From the IMG/VR virus record IMGVR_UViG_3300011189_000050, positions 1-22,684 of that record: a stretch of 22,684 nucleotides of DNA; one strand, written 5' to 3'. A model generated the notes under the pieces. The model searched no databases, was not told where the DNA came from, and saw only the letters and a program-made list of their open reading frames with translations. This DNA comes from a virus. Of this stretch, positions 1 through 6,768 are shown piece after piece; the first letter of the stretch is position 1; every line of letters begins with the position of its first letter. Made by a program: the position numbers and the translations under genes.

Positions 1-2
1 CC

Positions 3-143
3 GCCGAAGAGTATTGGTGTGCTATGAAGATACTAGATGAACGAAACATTCCGAGATTCTACGAAGACGAAGAGCTTTCCCTTGTGGGGCGTATCGACTT
101 CGCTATGGGCTGTTTTCATAACGTGGAGGTGTGTGATGAGTGA
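3..143 (+). CDS. Hypothetical protein, 5'-truncated by the window edge
   Basis: An open frame of 46 codons runs in from the window edge and stops at TGA 141-143. Its C-terminus reads like a real soluble, acidic protein (ends VEVCDE). The next gene starts inside its last codons (ATG at 136), an overlap typical of coupled phage genes, and this supports the frame as coding. I do not recognise the family and no domain motif is visible in the short piece. The region is richer in G+C than everything after ~860, so it belongs to the possibly foreign left segment. Confidence 0.45.
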   Translation, partial: AEEYWCAMKILDERNIPRFYEDEELSLVGRIDFAMGCFHNVEVCDE

Positions 144-324
144 AGCGAGGAACGAGCGAAAGGAATTAACACAACCGTCTGGTTCTGTTTGTGGGTATTG
201 TGGAACTAAGGGGCTACGCTGGAAAAGATTTAGGGGAGGTTACAACATGCTGACCAAATCGGGCCGAAGGGCTCACAGATGCAAGGGCTACAGAAAAGAG
301 CAAAGTGAACAAATTAAATTTTAA
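136..324 (+). CDS. Small putative zinc-binding protein
   Basis: A 62-residue basic protein if translated from ATG 136, which has a GTGGAGG-like ribosome site just upstream. The longer in-frame start at 37 would overlap the previous gene almost completely and is less likely. Visible features are a CxxC pair (C19, C22) and a later HxC (H47, C49), which together could hold one zinc ion in a zinc-ribbon-like knuckle, and a Lys/Arg-rich body and tail. The function is unknown; a nucleic-acid-binding role is only an inference from charge and the Cys/His pattern. It is followed by the DUF6527 gene after a 16-base gap. Confidence 0.5.
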   Translation: MSEARNERKELTQPSGSVCGYCGTKGLRWKRFRGGYNMLTKSGRRAHRCKGYRKEQSEQIKF

Positions 325-340
325 ACAGAACGCATAGCTC

Positions 341-706
341 ATGGACGCCGACCCTAAATCTCCGCTTCAAGAAGGACGCTCCTCGCAGTCCTTTGCTGCG
401 TCTTGTTCTCCGGTTGCCGCTCTCAAGGTTTATGGCTCGCGTCAGTGCCTAGAATTCCGACCGCACGGTTACGAATTCGCCATTGCTCTGCCAGTCATAA
501 CCTCGGGAAGCCGTGACGAATCGGGAGCGTGGACTTGGAACGGATCACTGGATGCTCCAACCCTTCGCCCAAGCATCAAGACTACTCACGGAGACGGAAC
601 TATCAGTCATCTCTGGCTTAACGATGGAATCTGCCAGCACCTCTCCGACTCCACGGATGGTCTAGCGGGGCAAACGCTACCCCTGATTTCTTTGGAGAAC
701 GCATGA
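341..706 (+). CDS. DUF6527 family protein
   Basis: A 121-residue protein whose second half matches the pattern I know from DUF6527: a W-x-W-N-G stretch followed by a 'PTLRPS' segment (residues ~65-79), then a 'LNDGICQHLSDSTDGLAGQ' region near the C-terminus (~93-111). These short proteins are common in phages and mobile elements and have no established biochemical role. The N-terminal ~25 residues are low in conservation signals, so the true start could lie a few codons downstream. The stop overlaps the next ATG (ATGA at 703-706), which indicates translational coupling with the methyltransferase-headed ORF. The segment is G+C-rich relative to the rest of the window. Confidence 0.6.
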   Translation: MDADPKSPLQEGRSSQSFAASCSPVAALKVYGSRQCLEFRPHGYEFAIALPVITSGSRDESGAWTWNGSLDAPTLRPSIKTTHGDGTISHLWLNDGICQHLSDSTDGLAGQTLPLISLENA

Positions 707-1485
707 AGCCAGGCATCCACAACGAGCGAAGCGAGGCAGAGGATTGTCCTGCGCTGTTTTGTTCTCTCCTCGATTTGTTTTGTTGCGGAGGCGGGGCTTC
801 CGAAGGCTATTCCCGCACCGGATTCACCGTGACGGGTGTAGACATCAAGCCACACCAAACCGATGCGTTTTTCGGTGGTCAGATTCAAAAGATGTGTTCG
901 GTTGTTGCTAGTATGGCAACTGCTAAGTTTAATGAACTTAGAAGCCGGAGATATTGGAATATTGACAGTGACATGGAAGACTGGGACAAAAATAGTAAAC
1001 AGATTAAGAATATTAGGGGTGAGTTCTCTGATGGGTATAATGTATTTGAACACAAAGTATGTCTGGGTGATATTGTGAATTATGTTCCAAATTTGTCATT
1101 GGCGATTTTTGACGCTCGTGCGTTTAATGTTCCTAACTTTGGCGAAGTGTTGAATTATCTTCGATGGAGACAGCGTGATGCTGTAAAGAACTCAATCTCT
1201 ATGGTCGCACAGTCTTTGTATTCTAGTAAAGAGTTACACGGAAAGAACGGAAACGAACAACAAGAATTGATCTTCCAAAAAGGCCAAAACTGGAACGATT
1301 TCAATCCTTCTGTAAAACGAGGAACCACTGTTGTCATGCGATTCGAAGAATATAACGATACTGAACACGGTAAGTATCAACGAAGGGTTTGGACTTCTGA
1401 AACTCCTGATTTATGCAAAGATGATGGTGTATCATACCTTGAAAAACATCTTCTACCTTTTTATAAACCGATTCAAAACAGTTGA
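703..1485 (+). CDS. Chimeric ORF: cytosine-C5 methyltransferase N-terminus joined to a truncated Thg1-like tRNA-His guanylyltransferase
   Basis: Residues ~22-50 carry the SAM-binding motif I of C5-cytosine methyltransferases (LDLFCCGGGASEG, then GVDIKPH). From residue ~53 the protein changes to the C-terminal part of a Thg1 3'-5' polymerase: FGGQIQKMCSVVASMATAKF, FDARAFNVP, then 'LRWRQRDAVKNSISM' and 'SSKELHGK', ending with GQNWND and the distal RRVW region. Both the Thg1 catalytic aspartates (N-terminal half) and all methyltransferase motifs after motif I (PCQ, ENV, target recognition) are missing, so neither activity is expected. The join keeps the reading frame and coincides with a drop in G+C. 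Either a real recombination scar or an assembly chimera. Start overlaps the previous stop (ATGA). Confidence 0.8.
   Translation: MKPGIHNERSEAEDCPALFCSLLDLFCCGGGASEGYSRTGFTVTGVDIKPHQTDAFFGGQIQKMCSVVASMATAKFNELRSRRYWNIDSDMEDWDKNSKQIKNIRGEFSDGYNVFEHKVCLGDIVNYVPNLSLAIFDARAFNVPNFGEVLNYLRWRQRDAVKNSISMVAQSLYSSKELHGKNGNEQQELIFQKGQNWNDFNPSVKRGTTVVMRFEEYNDTEHGKYQRRVWTSETPDLCKDDGVSYLEKHLLPFYKPIQNS
853..870. other. Composition and homology junction (possible contig chimera or recombination point)
   Basis: Left of here the sequence encodes methyltransferase motif I (..GVDIKPH) in G+C-rich codons. Right of here it encodes the middle of a Thg1-like protein (..DAFFGGQIQ) in A+T-rich codons that continue for the rest of the window. 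No inverted or direct repeat, integrase or transposase is visible at the point. Confidence 0.65.
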
Positions 1486-1759
1486 AAAGAATTGTGATGG
1501 GTTGTAAGCCTGACACTTACAAGTTTACAGTTGGATATATTGAGGTAGTCAATGGTAATAGGTCGGTCATGAATGACATAAAAATCTGGTATCCGAAGGT
1601 AAAAGACGGTGGGATATTAGCTGGATACGACTACTTTTATAGAAACTTAAGACGTAATCTTGTGGAGGTGTCACTAGCGGTAAAAGACTTTTTTACAATA
1701 AACATGATATTTATAGTACTACAGAGGATTTGCCTTCTTGGTATATCTTCAAAGATTGA
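1482..1759 (+). pseudogene. Remnant of a class I SAM-dependent methyltransferase, truncated and frameshifted
   Basis: The frame contains the C-terminal signature of small phage/bacterial SAM methyltransferases: DIKIWYPKVKDGGILAGYDY followed by V-x-x-AVKDFF. The N-terminal Rossmann part with the SAM-binding glycine loop is absent. At the T6 run 1689-1694 the frame breaks. Adding one T would continue it as YNKHDIYSTTEDLPSWYIFKD with a stop at 1757-1759, a plausible natural C-terminus. The uncorrected frame reads on to 1775 into unconvincing sequence. The start (TTG 1482 or ATG 1497) overlaps the preceding stop. It sits beside the broken Thg1 gene, so this is a stretch of decayed or mis-assembled sequence. 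The substrate is unknown. Confidence 0.6.
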
Positions 1760-1764
1760 CTACT

Positions 1765-1959
1765 ATGAAAACTAAAACGACACCCGAAACAAAGACTTCC
1801 GCAGAGTGGTTGCACTCCGACGAATTCAAAAATATCATTATAAAAGAACCGTTGGGGTGGGATGCTGATAACTGGACATCGGATTTCTACGAAAATAAAA
1901 TATCCCTAGAAGAGTTCACAATCAGACTTCTAAAGTCTAAGATTGAAATAATGAAATGA
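1765..1959 (+). CDS. Small conserved phage-type hypothetical protein
   Basis: A 64-residue protein from ATG 1765; the in-frame ATG at 1738 lies inside the preceding methyltransferase remnant. After a Thr/Lys-rich N-terminus it reads SAEWLHSDEFK, then GWD, then a 'SLEEFTIRLLKSKIEI' helix. Short phage proteins with a 'HW..x(S/E)xxFK...PDGWD...(I/L)...EF..RL..S' layout are frequent, and I recognise that pattern but know no function for it. Its last codons overlap the Nudix gene (ATGA at 1956-1959), so the two are probably translated together. Confidence 0.6.
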   Translation: MKTKTTPETKTSAEWLHSDEFKNIIIKEPLGWDADNWTSDFYENKISLEEFTIRLLKSKIEIMK

Positions 1960-2405
1960 GAGAAGTAATATCATCAGGAATCTTAATTAAAGGGGGCGAC
2001 AAGTTTCTATTGTGTCACCCCACGGGAATGAAACCACACCAAGGGTGGGGAATTCCAAAAGGTAGAGTTGACCCAGGAGAATCGATTGAACAAACAGCTG
2101 TGAGAGAAACGTTCGAAGAATGTGGTTTACGTATTCCTATATCTGAGATAAAGCCCTTTCATGAAACTTCTTACAGATCAAGTGACGAAGAAGGACCGAT
2201 TCGAAAGTTTTTGAAAGTTTTTTTATATGAAACGGATGAGGATATTCAACTCAAGGAACTTGAGTGTAATTCTTATTTCACTCCTCGTTGGGCAAAGTCT
2301 GAGAACGTCAAGGTTCTTGAAGTTGACCAATTTCGATGGGTGACACTGGATGAGGCTAAAGGTTTGGCTATGAGGTCTATAAAAAGTGTATTTGATTTAT
2401 TTTAA
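1956..2405 (+). CDS. Nudix family pyrophosphohydrolase
   Basis: A 149-residue single-domain Nudix protein. The Nudix box G-x5-E-x7-RE-x2-EE-x-G fits exactly at residues 36-58 (G36, E42, R50-E51, E54-E55, G57), with all metal-binding glutamates present. Upstream 'GWGIPKGRVDPGE' is the usual entry to the box. Nudix enzymes cleave nucleoside diphosphates linked to another moiety (dNTPs, ADP-ribose, NADH, diadenosine polyphosphates, capped RNA). The substrate cannot be read from sequence; dinucleoside polyphosphate or sugar-nucleotide clean-up is typical for phage members. The length is normal for the family. The start overlaps the previous stop. Confidence 0.9.
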   Translation: MREVISSGILIKGGDKFLLCHPTGMKPHQGWGIPKGRVDPGESIEQTAVRETFEECGLRIPISEIKPFHETSYRSSDEEGPIRKFLKVFLYETDEDIQLKELECNSYFTPRWAKSENVKVLEVDQFRWVTLDEAKGLAMRSIKSVFDLF

Positions 2406-2406
2406 A

Positions 2407-2436
2407 TTGACGAGTCGCAAGTCGTTGGTCTATAAT
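2407..2436 (+). promoter_or_regulatory. Sigma70-like promoter, predicted leaderless
   Basis: TTGACG (2407-2412), 18-base spacer, then a perfect TATAAT (2431-2436). Only 6 bases separate the -10 box from ATG 2443, so the predicted transcription start falls on or next to the start codon. It lies just after the Nudix stop. Confidence 0.65.
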
Positions 2437-2442
2437 ATTTTT

Positions 2443-2952
2443 ATGAATCAAATAGTCGAACAATTAAAGGTTTTAGATGATGCTACTATAAGCTTAGTAA
2501 TTTCGTTTTATCTAACAGCTCATGATGAGTATCAAATTGCGTTAACAATCTTAGACACTGCTCTATCAGAAGGTAAAGTATCCAGAAGTCATTTGAAAGA
2601 TAGTGTAGACGTTGTTAAAAACAAACAAGAGAAGTTTAAACTTCTTGATGATATATTAATAGGGTTACACTCACTCTATAAGAAGAAGATTGAGACAATT
2701 ATACGTAATGCAGAGCCTGTCTTTCGTAAAGCCGATTCTGAACGTGATGAACAAATTGCACGTGAGGAAGACAGTATGATTGTTGAGCACCTCAGAGAAC
2801 AGTATAAAAAAGAATCACAGTTTCCAGATGGTGGAATTGATAAGTCTCATGGTTCTGAAGCTGATGACTCAAGTGGAATTCTAACGAACGGCGTTTCGTC
2901 ACGTTTCGTAGGGGGAGACAACACTGGAATGAACAGTTCGTTCGATCACTAA
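2443..2952 (+). CDS. Hypothetical helical protein
   Basis: A 169-residue protein from ATG 2443, chosen because a good promoter ends 6 bases upstream; the in-frame ATG at 2386 lies inside the Nudix gene. Residues ~1-115 look mainly alpha-helical and highly charged (Lys/Glu-rich stretches such as KNKQEKFKLLDD and SERDEQIAREEDS). The last ~50 residues are Gly/Ser/Asp-rich and probably disordered. No catalytic motif or membrane segment is seen and I do not recognise the family. Its stop overlaps the start of the clamp-loader-like gene (the A of TAATG is shared), suggesting coupling and perhaps a replication-related role, but this is inference from position only. Confidence 0.65.
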   Translation: MNQIVEQLKVLDDATISLVISFYLTAHDEYQIALTILDTALSEGKVSRSHLKDSVDVVKNKQEKFKLLDDILIGLHSLYKKKIETIIRNAEPVFRKADSERDEQIAREEDSMIVEHLREQYKKESQFPDGGIDKSHGSEADDSSGILTNGVSSRFVGGDNTGMNSSFDH

Positions 2953-3446
2953 TGCCCGCCAAGAAAACAGTTAAGAAGAAAGCAGCCAAGAAATCAAAAG
3001 GCCCGAAGAAGTTGGGTTTGTTTGACCACTTGAATGCTGTCAAATCTGAACAAGACCCAAAATACTTTGAGAAGATGTCTGATGAAGATAAAAAGACTTG
3101 GAGTAATTGGATGATTCTAAAAGCGTTATCGTATAACATCGATTATCTGTTTGTGGCCAATTGGGCTCAACAGATGATTAGTCTTCCGCCTGAACACATG
3201 TATTCGGTTCTTATTGAGATCATTCCAAAACAAAGAACTTTTGATAAGTTCATCAAAGGAAAGAACGCAGATAAGTTCGACGAGGGTTTGATTGAGTTGG
3301 TGGCTCACTTTTTCTTGGTTTCTAACAAGGAAGCTTTTGACTATTTGAGTATTTTTGTATCGTGTGATGAAGGCAAAAACGACTTGATTAACATATTGGA
3401 GAAACACGGTTATACTGAAAAAGAAATTAAAAAATTGAAACTATGA
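2952..3446 (+). CDS. Probable clamp-loader small subunit, T4 gp62-like
   Basis: A 164-residue protein. Residues ~1-20 are an extremely Lys/Ala-rich tail, after which a helical domain follows. The stretch 'LSYNIDYLFVANWAQQMISL', then YSVLIEIIPKQRTFDKFIKGK and a region ending EAFDYLSIF, has the order and spacing I know from T4 gp62 and its divergent phage homologues (helical N-terminus, 'P(R/K)xK(R)xxKWxK' centre, then 'A..Y'). In T4, gp62 forms the sliding-clamp loader with the ATPase gp44. No gp44 or gp45 is within the window. The Lys-rich tail is unusual for gp62 and may be a DNA-contact extension. The family call rests on pattern memory, not on an alignment. Confidence 0.55.
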   Translation: MPAKKTVKKKAAKKSKGPKKLGLFDHLNAVKSEQDPKYFEKMSDEDKKTWSNWMILKALSYNIDYLFVANWAQQMISLPPEHMYSVLIEIIPKQRTFDKFIKGKNADKFDEGLIELVAHFFLVSNKEAFDYLSIFVSCDEGKNDLINILEKHGYTEKEIKKLKL

Positions 3447-4054
3447 AGCAAAAAATAATTGGATTGACAGGTTTTGCCAGGTCTGGTAAAGATAGCTTTT
3501 ACAAAATCGCTTCGGAGATTTTAAAAGAAGAATATAATTTAAAGTCTATGAGATATGCCTTAGCTGATGCTTTGAAAGCTGATACTAAGAATTTTATCTA
3601 CGATAAGGTTGGGTTGGATGTTTATACAGATAATCCAGATGAGAAGTCTATTTTCCGCCCACTGTTAGTAGCATATGGTAAGTGTAAGCGTGTTCAATCT
3701 AATGGAACGTATTGGACATCCCTTTTACAAAACAAGATTGAATTAGATACTGAAAGTGATGTAGTCTTCGTCACTGACATTCGATATGCTGAATATGAAC
3801 AGGACGAAGTTCAATGGATTAAGAATGTAATGGGTGGTGACTTAATTCATATTACGAAATATGAAGAAGATGGGTTTGGAGGAAAACTTTACATAAAACC
3901 ACCCAACGACGATGAAGCTAAAAACGATCCCGTAATAAGAAGTCATGCAGATGCTTTATTTCAATGGCGCCACAGTCTAGATGCTGGTGGAGTTATGGAT
4001 ACAGAATACATGAAATCTGTAGTTCGTCCATTACTACAAAAAATTATGAATTAA
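3443..4054 (+). CDS. Deoxynucleoside monophosphate kinase, T4 gp1-like
   Basis: A 203-residue P-loop kinase. The Walker A loop GFARSGKDS is at residues ~10-18, followed by the 'MRYALADALKADTKNF' segment seen in T4 gp1-type dNMP kinases. 'VVFVTDIRYAEYE' mid-protein corresponds to the Walker-B/substrate-binding 'DxRxxxE' region of this family. In T4, gp1 phosphorylates dTMP, dGMP and hydroxymethyl-dCMP to the diphosphates and feeds phage DNA synthesis. The length is close to the family norm (~240 in T4, shorter in relatives). Substrate range here is unknown; nothing in the window indicates a modified base. Overlaps the gp62-like gene by 4 bases (ATGA). Confidence 0.75.
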   Translation: MKQKIIGLTGFARSGKDSFYKIASEILKEEYNLKSMRYALADALKADTKNFIYDKVGLDVYTDNPDEKSIFRPLLVAYGKCKRVQSNGTYWTSLLQNKIELDTESDVVFVTDIRYAEYEQDEVQWIKNVMGGDLIHITKYEEDGFGGKLYIKPPNDDEAKNDPVIRSHADALFQWRHSLDAGGVMDTEYMKSVVRPLLQKIMN

Positions 4055-4074
4055 GTATAAAAACAAAAAGACAT

Positions 4075-4103
4075 TTGAACTCCTATATAAAGGATATTAT
4101 AGA
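4075..4103 (+). promoter_or_regulatory. Weak candidate promoter upstream of the 4146 gene
   Basis: TTGAAC (4075-4080), 17-base spacer, TATAGA (4098-4103), in the 91-base gap after the dNMP kinase gene. The gap is very A+T-rich (repeated TATATA up to the ATG), so chance matches are likely. Confidence 0.3.
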
Positions 4104-4145
4104 AGATTGCCCTAAATAGTTATATATATGATATTTATATATGCT

Positions 4146-4475
4146 ATGAAAAGTAAAATTCAACTCGAAATTAATGAGTCGGACGTTCTCAAATCAATAG
4201 CATCTCAAAGCAAAGATGAAACATTCGACTTTGTGGATAAGATACTAAACCATTACGAATATCCGTCGGAAATTGCAGGTGAACTAATTAACCATTTAGA
4301 GGGATATATTGACAGTTATCAAAGATCCGAATATCAACACGAAATACAATCATATGTTGATGGTTCCGGTAATCTAACTGGAAAATACAAACCCAAAGAA
4401 AAAAGGGTACAGTTAGATAAAAAACCTCGAAAGTTAGATTTTTCGAAGGATAAGCCAAGTTATTGTCTAAAATGA
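4146..4475 (+). CDS. Hypothetical protein
   Basis: A 109-residue protein from ATG 4146 (an in-frame ATG at 4128 would add MIFIYA, from a TATATA-rich leader that looks non-coding). The N-terminal two thirds are acidic and helical; the C-terminal ~35 residues are strongly basic (KEKRVQLDKKPRKLDFSKDKP), a tail that could bind nucleic acid. No recognised motif. It is followed at once by a well-formed promoter for the cREC gene, so it probably ends a transcription unit. Confidence 0.6.
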   Translation: MKSKIQLEINESDVLKSIASQSKDETFDFVDKILNHYEYPSEIAGELINHLEGYIDSYQRSEYQHEIQSYVDGSGNLTGKYKPKEKRVQLDKKPRKLDFSKDKPSYCLK

Positions 4476-4476
4476 G

Positions 4477-4505
4477 TTGACACTGAGTTATATATTTCGT
4501 ATTGT
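4477..4505 (+). promoter_or_regulatory. Sigma70-like promoter, predicted leaderless
   Basis: TTGACA (4477-4482), 17-base spacer, TATTGT (4500-4505), then 6 bases to ATG 4512. The geometry matches the promoter at 2407-2436, so the transcript would begin at or next to the start codon. Confidence 0.5.
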
Positions 4506-4511
4506 ATAACC

Positions 4512-4940
4512 ATGAGCTTCTTATTTCTTGATGACGAACGAAACCCATCCCAAGTTAAATGGGGTGTAGATATCGTAGGTGCATGTGGTCAATTTGATTT
4601 GCCACCCGCTCCTTGGGATATTGTGTGTAACTATGATGAATTCGTAAAGTATATTGATACGAAAGGAGTACCTGTGTGGGTTGCGTTCGACCACGACTTG
4701 GCGGATGAACATTATCGTAAATCCATGTATGATCCAGACAAACATTACAGCGATTACTACACAGACGGTACTTTCAAAGAGAAGACAGGCAAGTCTTGTG
4801 CCGATTATCTAGTTCAATATTGTGTCGATAATAAGTTGAAACTGCCTGAACAAATGTTCATACACTCTATGAATCCAATTGGAAGGGAAAATATCCAAAG
4901 TGTATTTAAATCCGCGAAACGAACCTTTGACTTTTTATAA
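4512..4940 (+). CDS. Receiver-like protein of the cREC (cyclic-phosphate-processing receiver) type
   Basis: A 142-residue protein that begins FLFLDDERNP (residues 3-12), the acidic pocket of a receiver fold. It continues with VWVAFDHDLAD mid-protein and 'TGKSCADYLVQYC', and ends with MFIHSMNPIGRENI. This order (LDDxRxP ... DHDL ... tG.(D/S)....L ... HS.NP.G..N) is the signature I associate with the cREC domain, a receiver relative predicted by comparative genomics to act on cyclic phosphate ends in RNA-repair or conflict settings. Unlike two-component receivers, there is no output domain or partner kinase nearby. The predicted role is not experimentally proven. Alone on its own predicted leaderless promoter; followed by a tiny coupled ORF. 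Confidence 0.65.
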   Translation: MSFLFLDDERNPSQVKWGVDIVGACGQFDLPPAPWDIVCNYDEFVKYIDTKGVPVWVAFDHDLADEHYRKSMYDPDKHYSDYYTDGTFKEKTGKSCADYLVQYCVDNKLKLPEQMFIHSMNPIGRENIQSVFKSAKRTFDFL

Positions 4941-4941
4941 T

Positions 4942-5058
4942 ATGAAAATTCCAAGAGAATTAATCGATAAACAAATCGAGCCGCGCTTATTGGGTTACTC
5001 TGACTCCGAACGTGGCAAACTGCGACTTCAAGTTAGGAAAATGTATCACGCTATATAA
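4942..5058 (+). CDS. Tiny hypothetical protein
   Basis: A 38-codon ORF filling the gap between the cREC and DruA-like genes: ATG two bases after the cREC stop, TAA sharing its last base with the next ATG (TAATG at 5056-5060). The product is basic (MKIPRELIDK... QVRKMYHAI) with no known motif. Perfect end-to-end packing with both neighbours is the main reason to believe it is translated. Confidence 0.5.
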   Translation: MKIPRELIDKQIEPRLLGYSDSERGKLRLQVRKMYHAI

Positions 5059-5780
5059 TGAACTTCTTAGATTACAGTGAAGAGATACATTATCCGATTT
5101 ATTTGCAGTTGTGTACACAACCAGCAACTAACGAATTGTTCAGGTCGACGATTGACAATTTTCACTCATATGTAAATTTTGTTTCAAGCCCAACACGCAA
5201 TCTCCGTTGGTTAATCTACCAAACCGACAATAATAAGTTGTTAGGTGCTATTGGTTTATCAAGTTGTGTATTGGCTATCAAATGCCGTGATGATTATATT
5301 GGTTGGTCTAAAGATTCACGATTGAAAAACAGTAACAAGGTCGCCAACAATTCAAGATTTTGTTTAATTCCAAATGCTACTGATATGAAAAATGTTGGGA
5401 GCATGGCTTTACGTCTGTTAAGAACGGATGGAGCTACAGAATGGAAACGTCGTTATGGTGATGACCTCATTGGAATTGAAACTTATATTGAACCCATTGC
5501 AGATGGTGACTTGTATCGTAGCGGAACAGTCTACAAAGCTGATAATTGGACATACATGGGAATGACGAGTGGTAATAGTATACGAAAAGCTCCATTGAGA
5601 CTCTGGAAACAGGAAGATAGCGCAAGAGGAAAATTGGCTCGTCAGAATCCCGAAGCAGCTTGTGAGAAATACGGTTACAATAAACAGGGATATGTAGTTA
5701 AAGATTCCAAACCGAAAATGGTATTTTTTAAACCGCTCACGAAAAAATGGAGAAACGAATTGTTGAATTATGAGGATTGA
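5058..5780 (+). CDS. DruA-like / DUF4338 family protein
   Basis: A 240-residue protein with the DUF4338 layout: LRWLIY (residues ~49-54) and LLGAIGLSS; CRDDYIGWS with a following R; NNSRFCLIP; a region with W, R and YG; then IGIETYIEP and 'YKADNWTYMGMTSG' (the family's 'ETFV...YrAaNW..vG.T.G'), and a 'KMVFFKPL...WRNELL' end. DUF4338 includes DruA of the Druantia anti-phage system, whose biochemistry is unresolved; the same domain also occurs alone in phages and transposon-like settings. No DruE-type helicase is nearby, so this is a solo copy. The call is from motif order only. The fold may be GNAT-like, so a Mom-like base-modification role is an alternative. Confidence 0.55.
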   Translation: MNFLDYSEEIHYPIYLQLCTQPATNELFRSTIDNFHSYVNFVSSPTRNLRWLIYQTDNNKLLGAIGLSSCVLAIKCRDDYIGWSKDSRLKNSNKVANNSRFCLIPNATDMKNVGSMALRLLRTDGATEWKRRYGDDLIGIETYIEPIADGDLYRSGTVYKADNWTYMGMTSGNSIRKAPLRLWKQEDSARGKLARQNPEAACEKYGYNKQGYVVKDSKPKMVFFKPLTKKWRNELLNYED

Positions 5781-5830
5781 GTCTGAACTTGAATTTTGTG
5801 AGAACTATATAACGACTAATATAAAAACTA

Positions 5831-6082
5831 ATGAAAATTGATTTATACCCACTTGATATGTTGACAATACCACAGTTGAAGCTTTGGTTTCGATTGTTTT
5901 GTAACTTATTTAAACGGAAGGCAAATGCAAAACCGACTAGGTTATATTACCCAAGACACAATAAATCATTGTCGGTTGAAGTTATTAAAGTCACTGACTA
6001 TTCGGTAGAATACAAATCTAGTGGAACGATAAAAACTAGATCCCGAAAAGGATTTGAAAAGAGTTATCTGCCGATTAAGTGA
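5831..6082 (+). CDS. Small basic hypothetical protein
   Basis: An 83-residue, strongly basic protein. It has a hydrophobic N-terminal stretch with aromatic residues (IPQLKLWFRLFCNLFKRK), which could be an amphipathic membrane-associated helix, followed by a short beta-rich domain (SLSVEVIKVTDYSVEYKSS). No recognised family. It ends base-to-base with the convergent gene at 6083. The 50 bases before it hold only A+T-rich sequence and a doubtful 23-codon ORF. Confidence 0.55.
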   Translation: MKIDLYPLDMLTIPQLKLWFRLFCNLFKRKANAKPTRLYYPRHNKSLSVEVIKVTDYSVEYKSSGTIKTRSRKGFEKSYLPIK

Positions 6083-6733
6083 TTAATCATACTTACAAGG
6101 TATATCCTCGAAATCCAGATCGAATTGTTCACAGATATCCATACATTTCAGCCAAGCTGATTTAGCTTCTTGTGGGTTGTCGGATTTTGATAATTGTTTT
6201 AACTTCTTTAATTTGGCGAACATTCCAGAATCCATGTTCTGATAAATATATTTATCCATATGAGGAACTCTCTCACCTGTATCGAAATCGTCAATTCCAT
6301 CCGCATGGTTTTCCGATAAGTCATTAAGTTCGTCAATGTCTACTTCAATCTTAGATTCATAATCAGATTGAAGGTTTCCATACTTTTCTTCATAGAGCTT
6401 TTTCAATTCGGAGACATCTTCGATTTGTTCACCGTATTCTCCTGTTAGGAAATATAACATGTTCAAAATAGGCGTGTGAACAGTCGGCATGAATTCGTTA
6501 CTGTCTTTAAAGAACTCTTCTGCTTCTAGAGTCCCTTCTCTAATACCAGCATTCTCTAACATCAATTGACGTTTTCGTGTTCCTCTTTCAATATCTTTAG
6601 CATATTTCTTACTGTATTCTGCTGCTGTGGAATCTAAACTTTGTTTTGACTTTTTGGTTTCCTCTTTGGCTTCTTTTAAACTTTCGAAACAGAAGTCATT
6701 TTTCATTAAATCTATAAGTGAGTAATTATTCAT
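6083..6733 (-). CDS. Acidic hypothetical protein
   Basis: A 216-residue, very acidic, mostly helical protein with coiled-coil-like stretches (ESLKEAKEETKKSKQSLD near residues 18-35; 'LKKLYEEKYGNLQSDYESKI' further on) and a central acidic segment (DIDELNDLSENHADGIDDFD). No enzyme motif. It begins 35 bases from the oppositely oriented HNH gene, so the A+T-rich spacer 6734-6768 probably serves both directions. It is convergent with the gene ending at 6082. The N-terminus lacks the MxxLKxILxE tag of the operon to its right. Confidence 0.65.
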   Translation of the reverse strand: MNNYSLIDLMKNDFCFESLKEAKEETKKSKQSLDSTAAEYSKKYAKDIERGTRKRQLMLENAGIREGTLEAEEFFKDSNEFMPTVHTPILNMLYFLTGEYGEQIEDVSELKKLYEEKYGNLQSDYESKIEVDIDELNDLSENHADGIDDFDTGERVPHMDKYIYQNMDSGMFAKLKKLKQLSKSDNPQEAKSAWLKCMDICEQFDLDFEDIPCKYD

Positions 6734-6768
6734 AATTTTTTAGTTTCTTTGTATATATGTATATATAT

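Noticed and set aside
37-324. Long version of the first ORF starting at ATG 37
   Set aside because: Its first 33 residues overlap the better-looking frame ending at 143. ATG 136 has a ribosome-site-like GGAGG upstream.
607-1053. 148-codon minus-strand frame across the left junction
   Set aside because: Overlaps the DUF6527 protein and the chimeric ORF, both supported by motifs; no domain in the antisense product.
2792-3139. 115-codon minus-strand frame over the clamp-loader-like gene
   Set aside because: Shadow of the Lys-rich plus-strand gene (Lys codons read as Phe/Leu on the other strand), giving a false membrane-like look.
5770-5841. 23-codon ORF (ATG 5770) bridging the DruA-like gene and the next gene
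   Set aside because: Overlaps both neighbours, is very short and has no motif. The packing is suggestive, but too weak to call.
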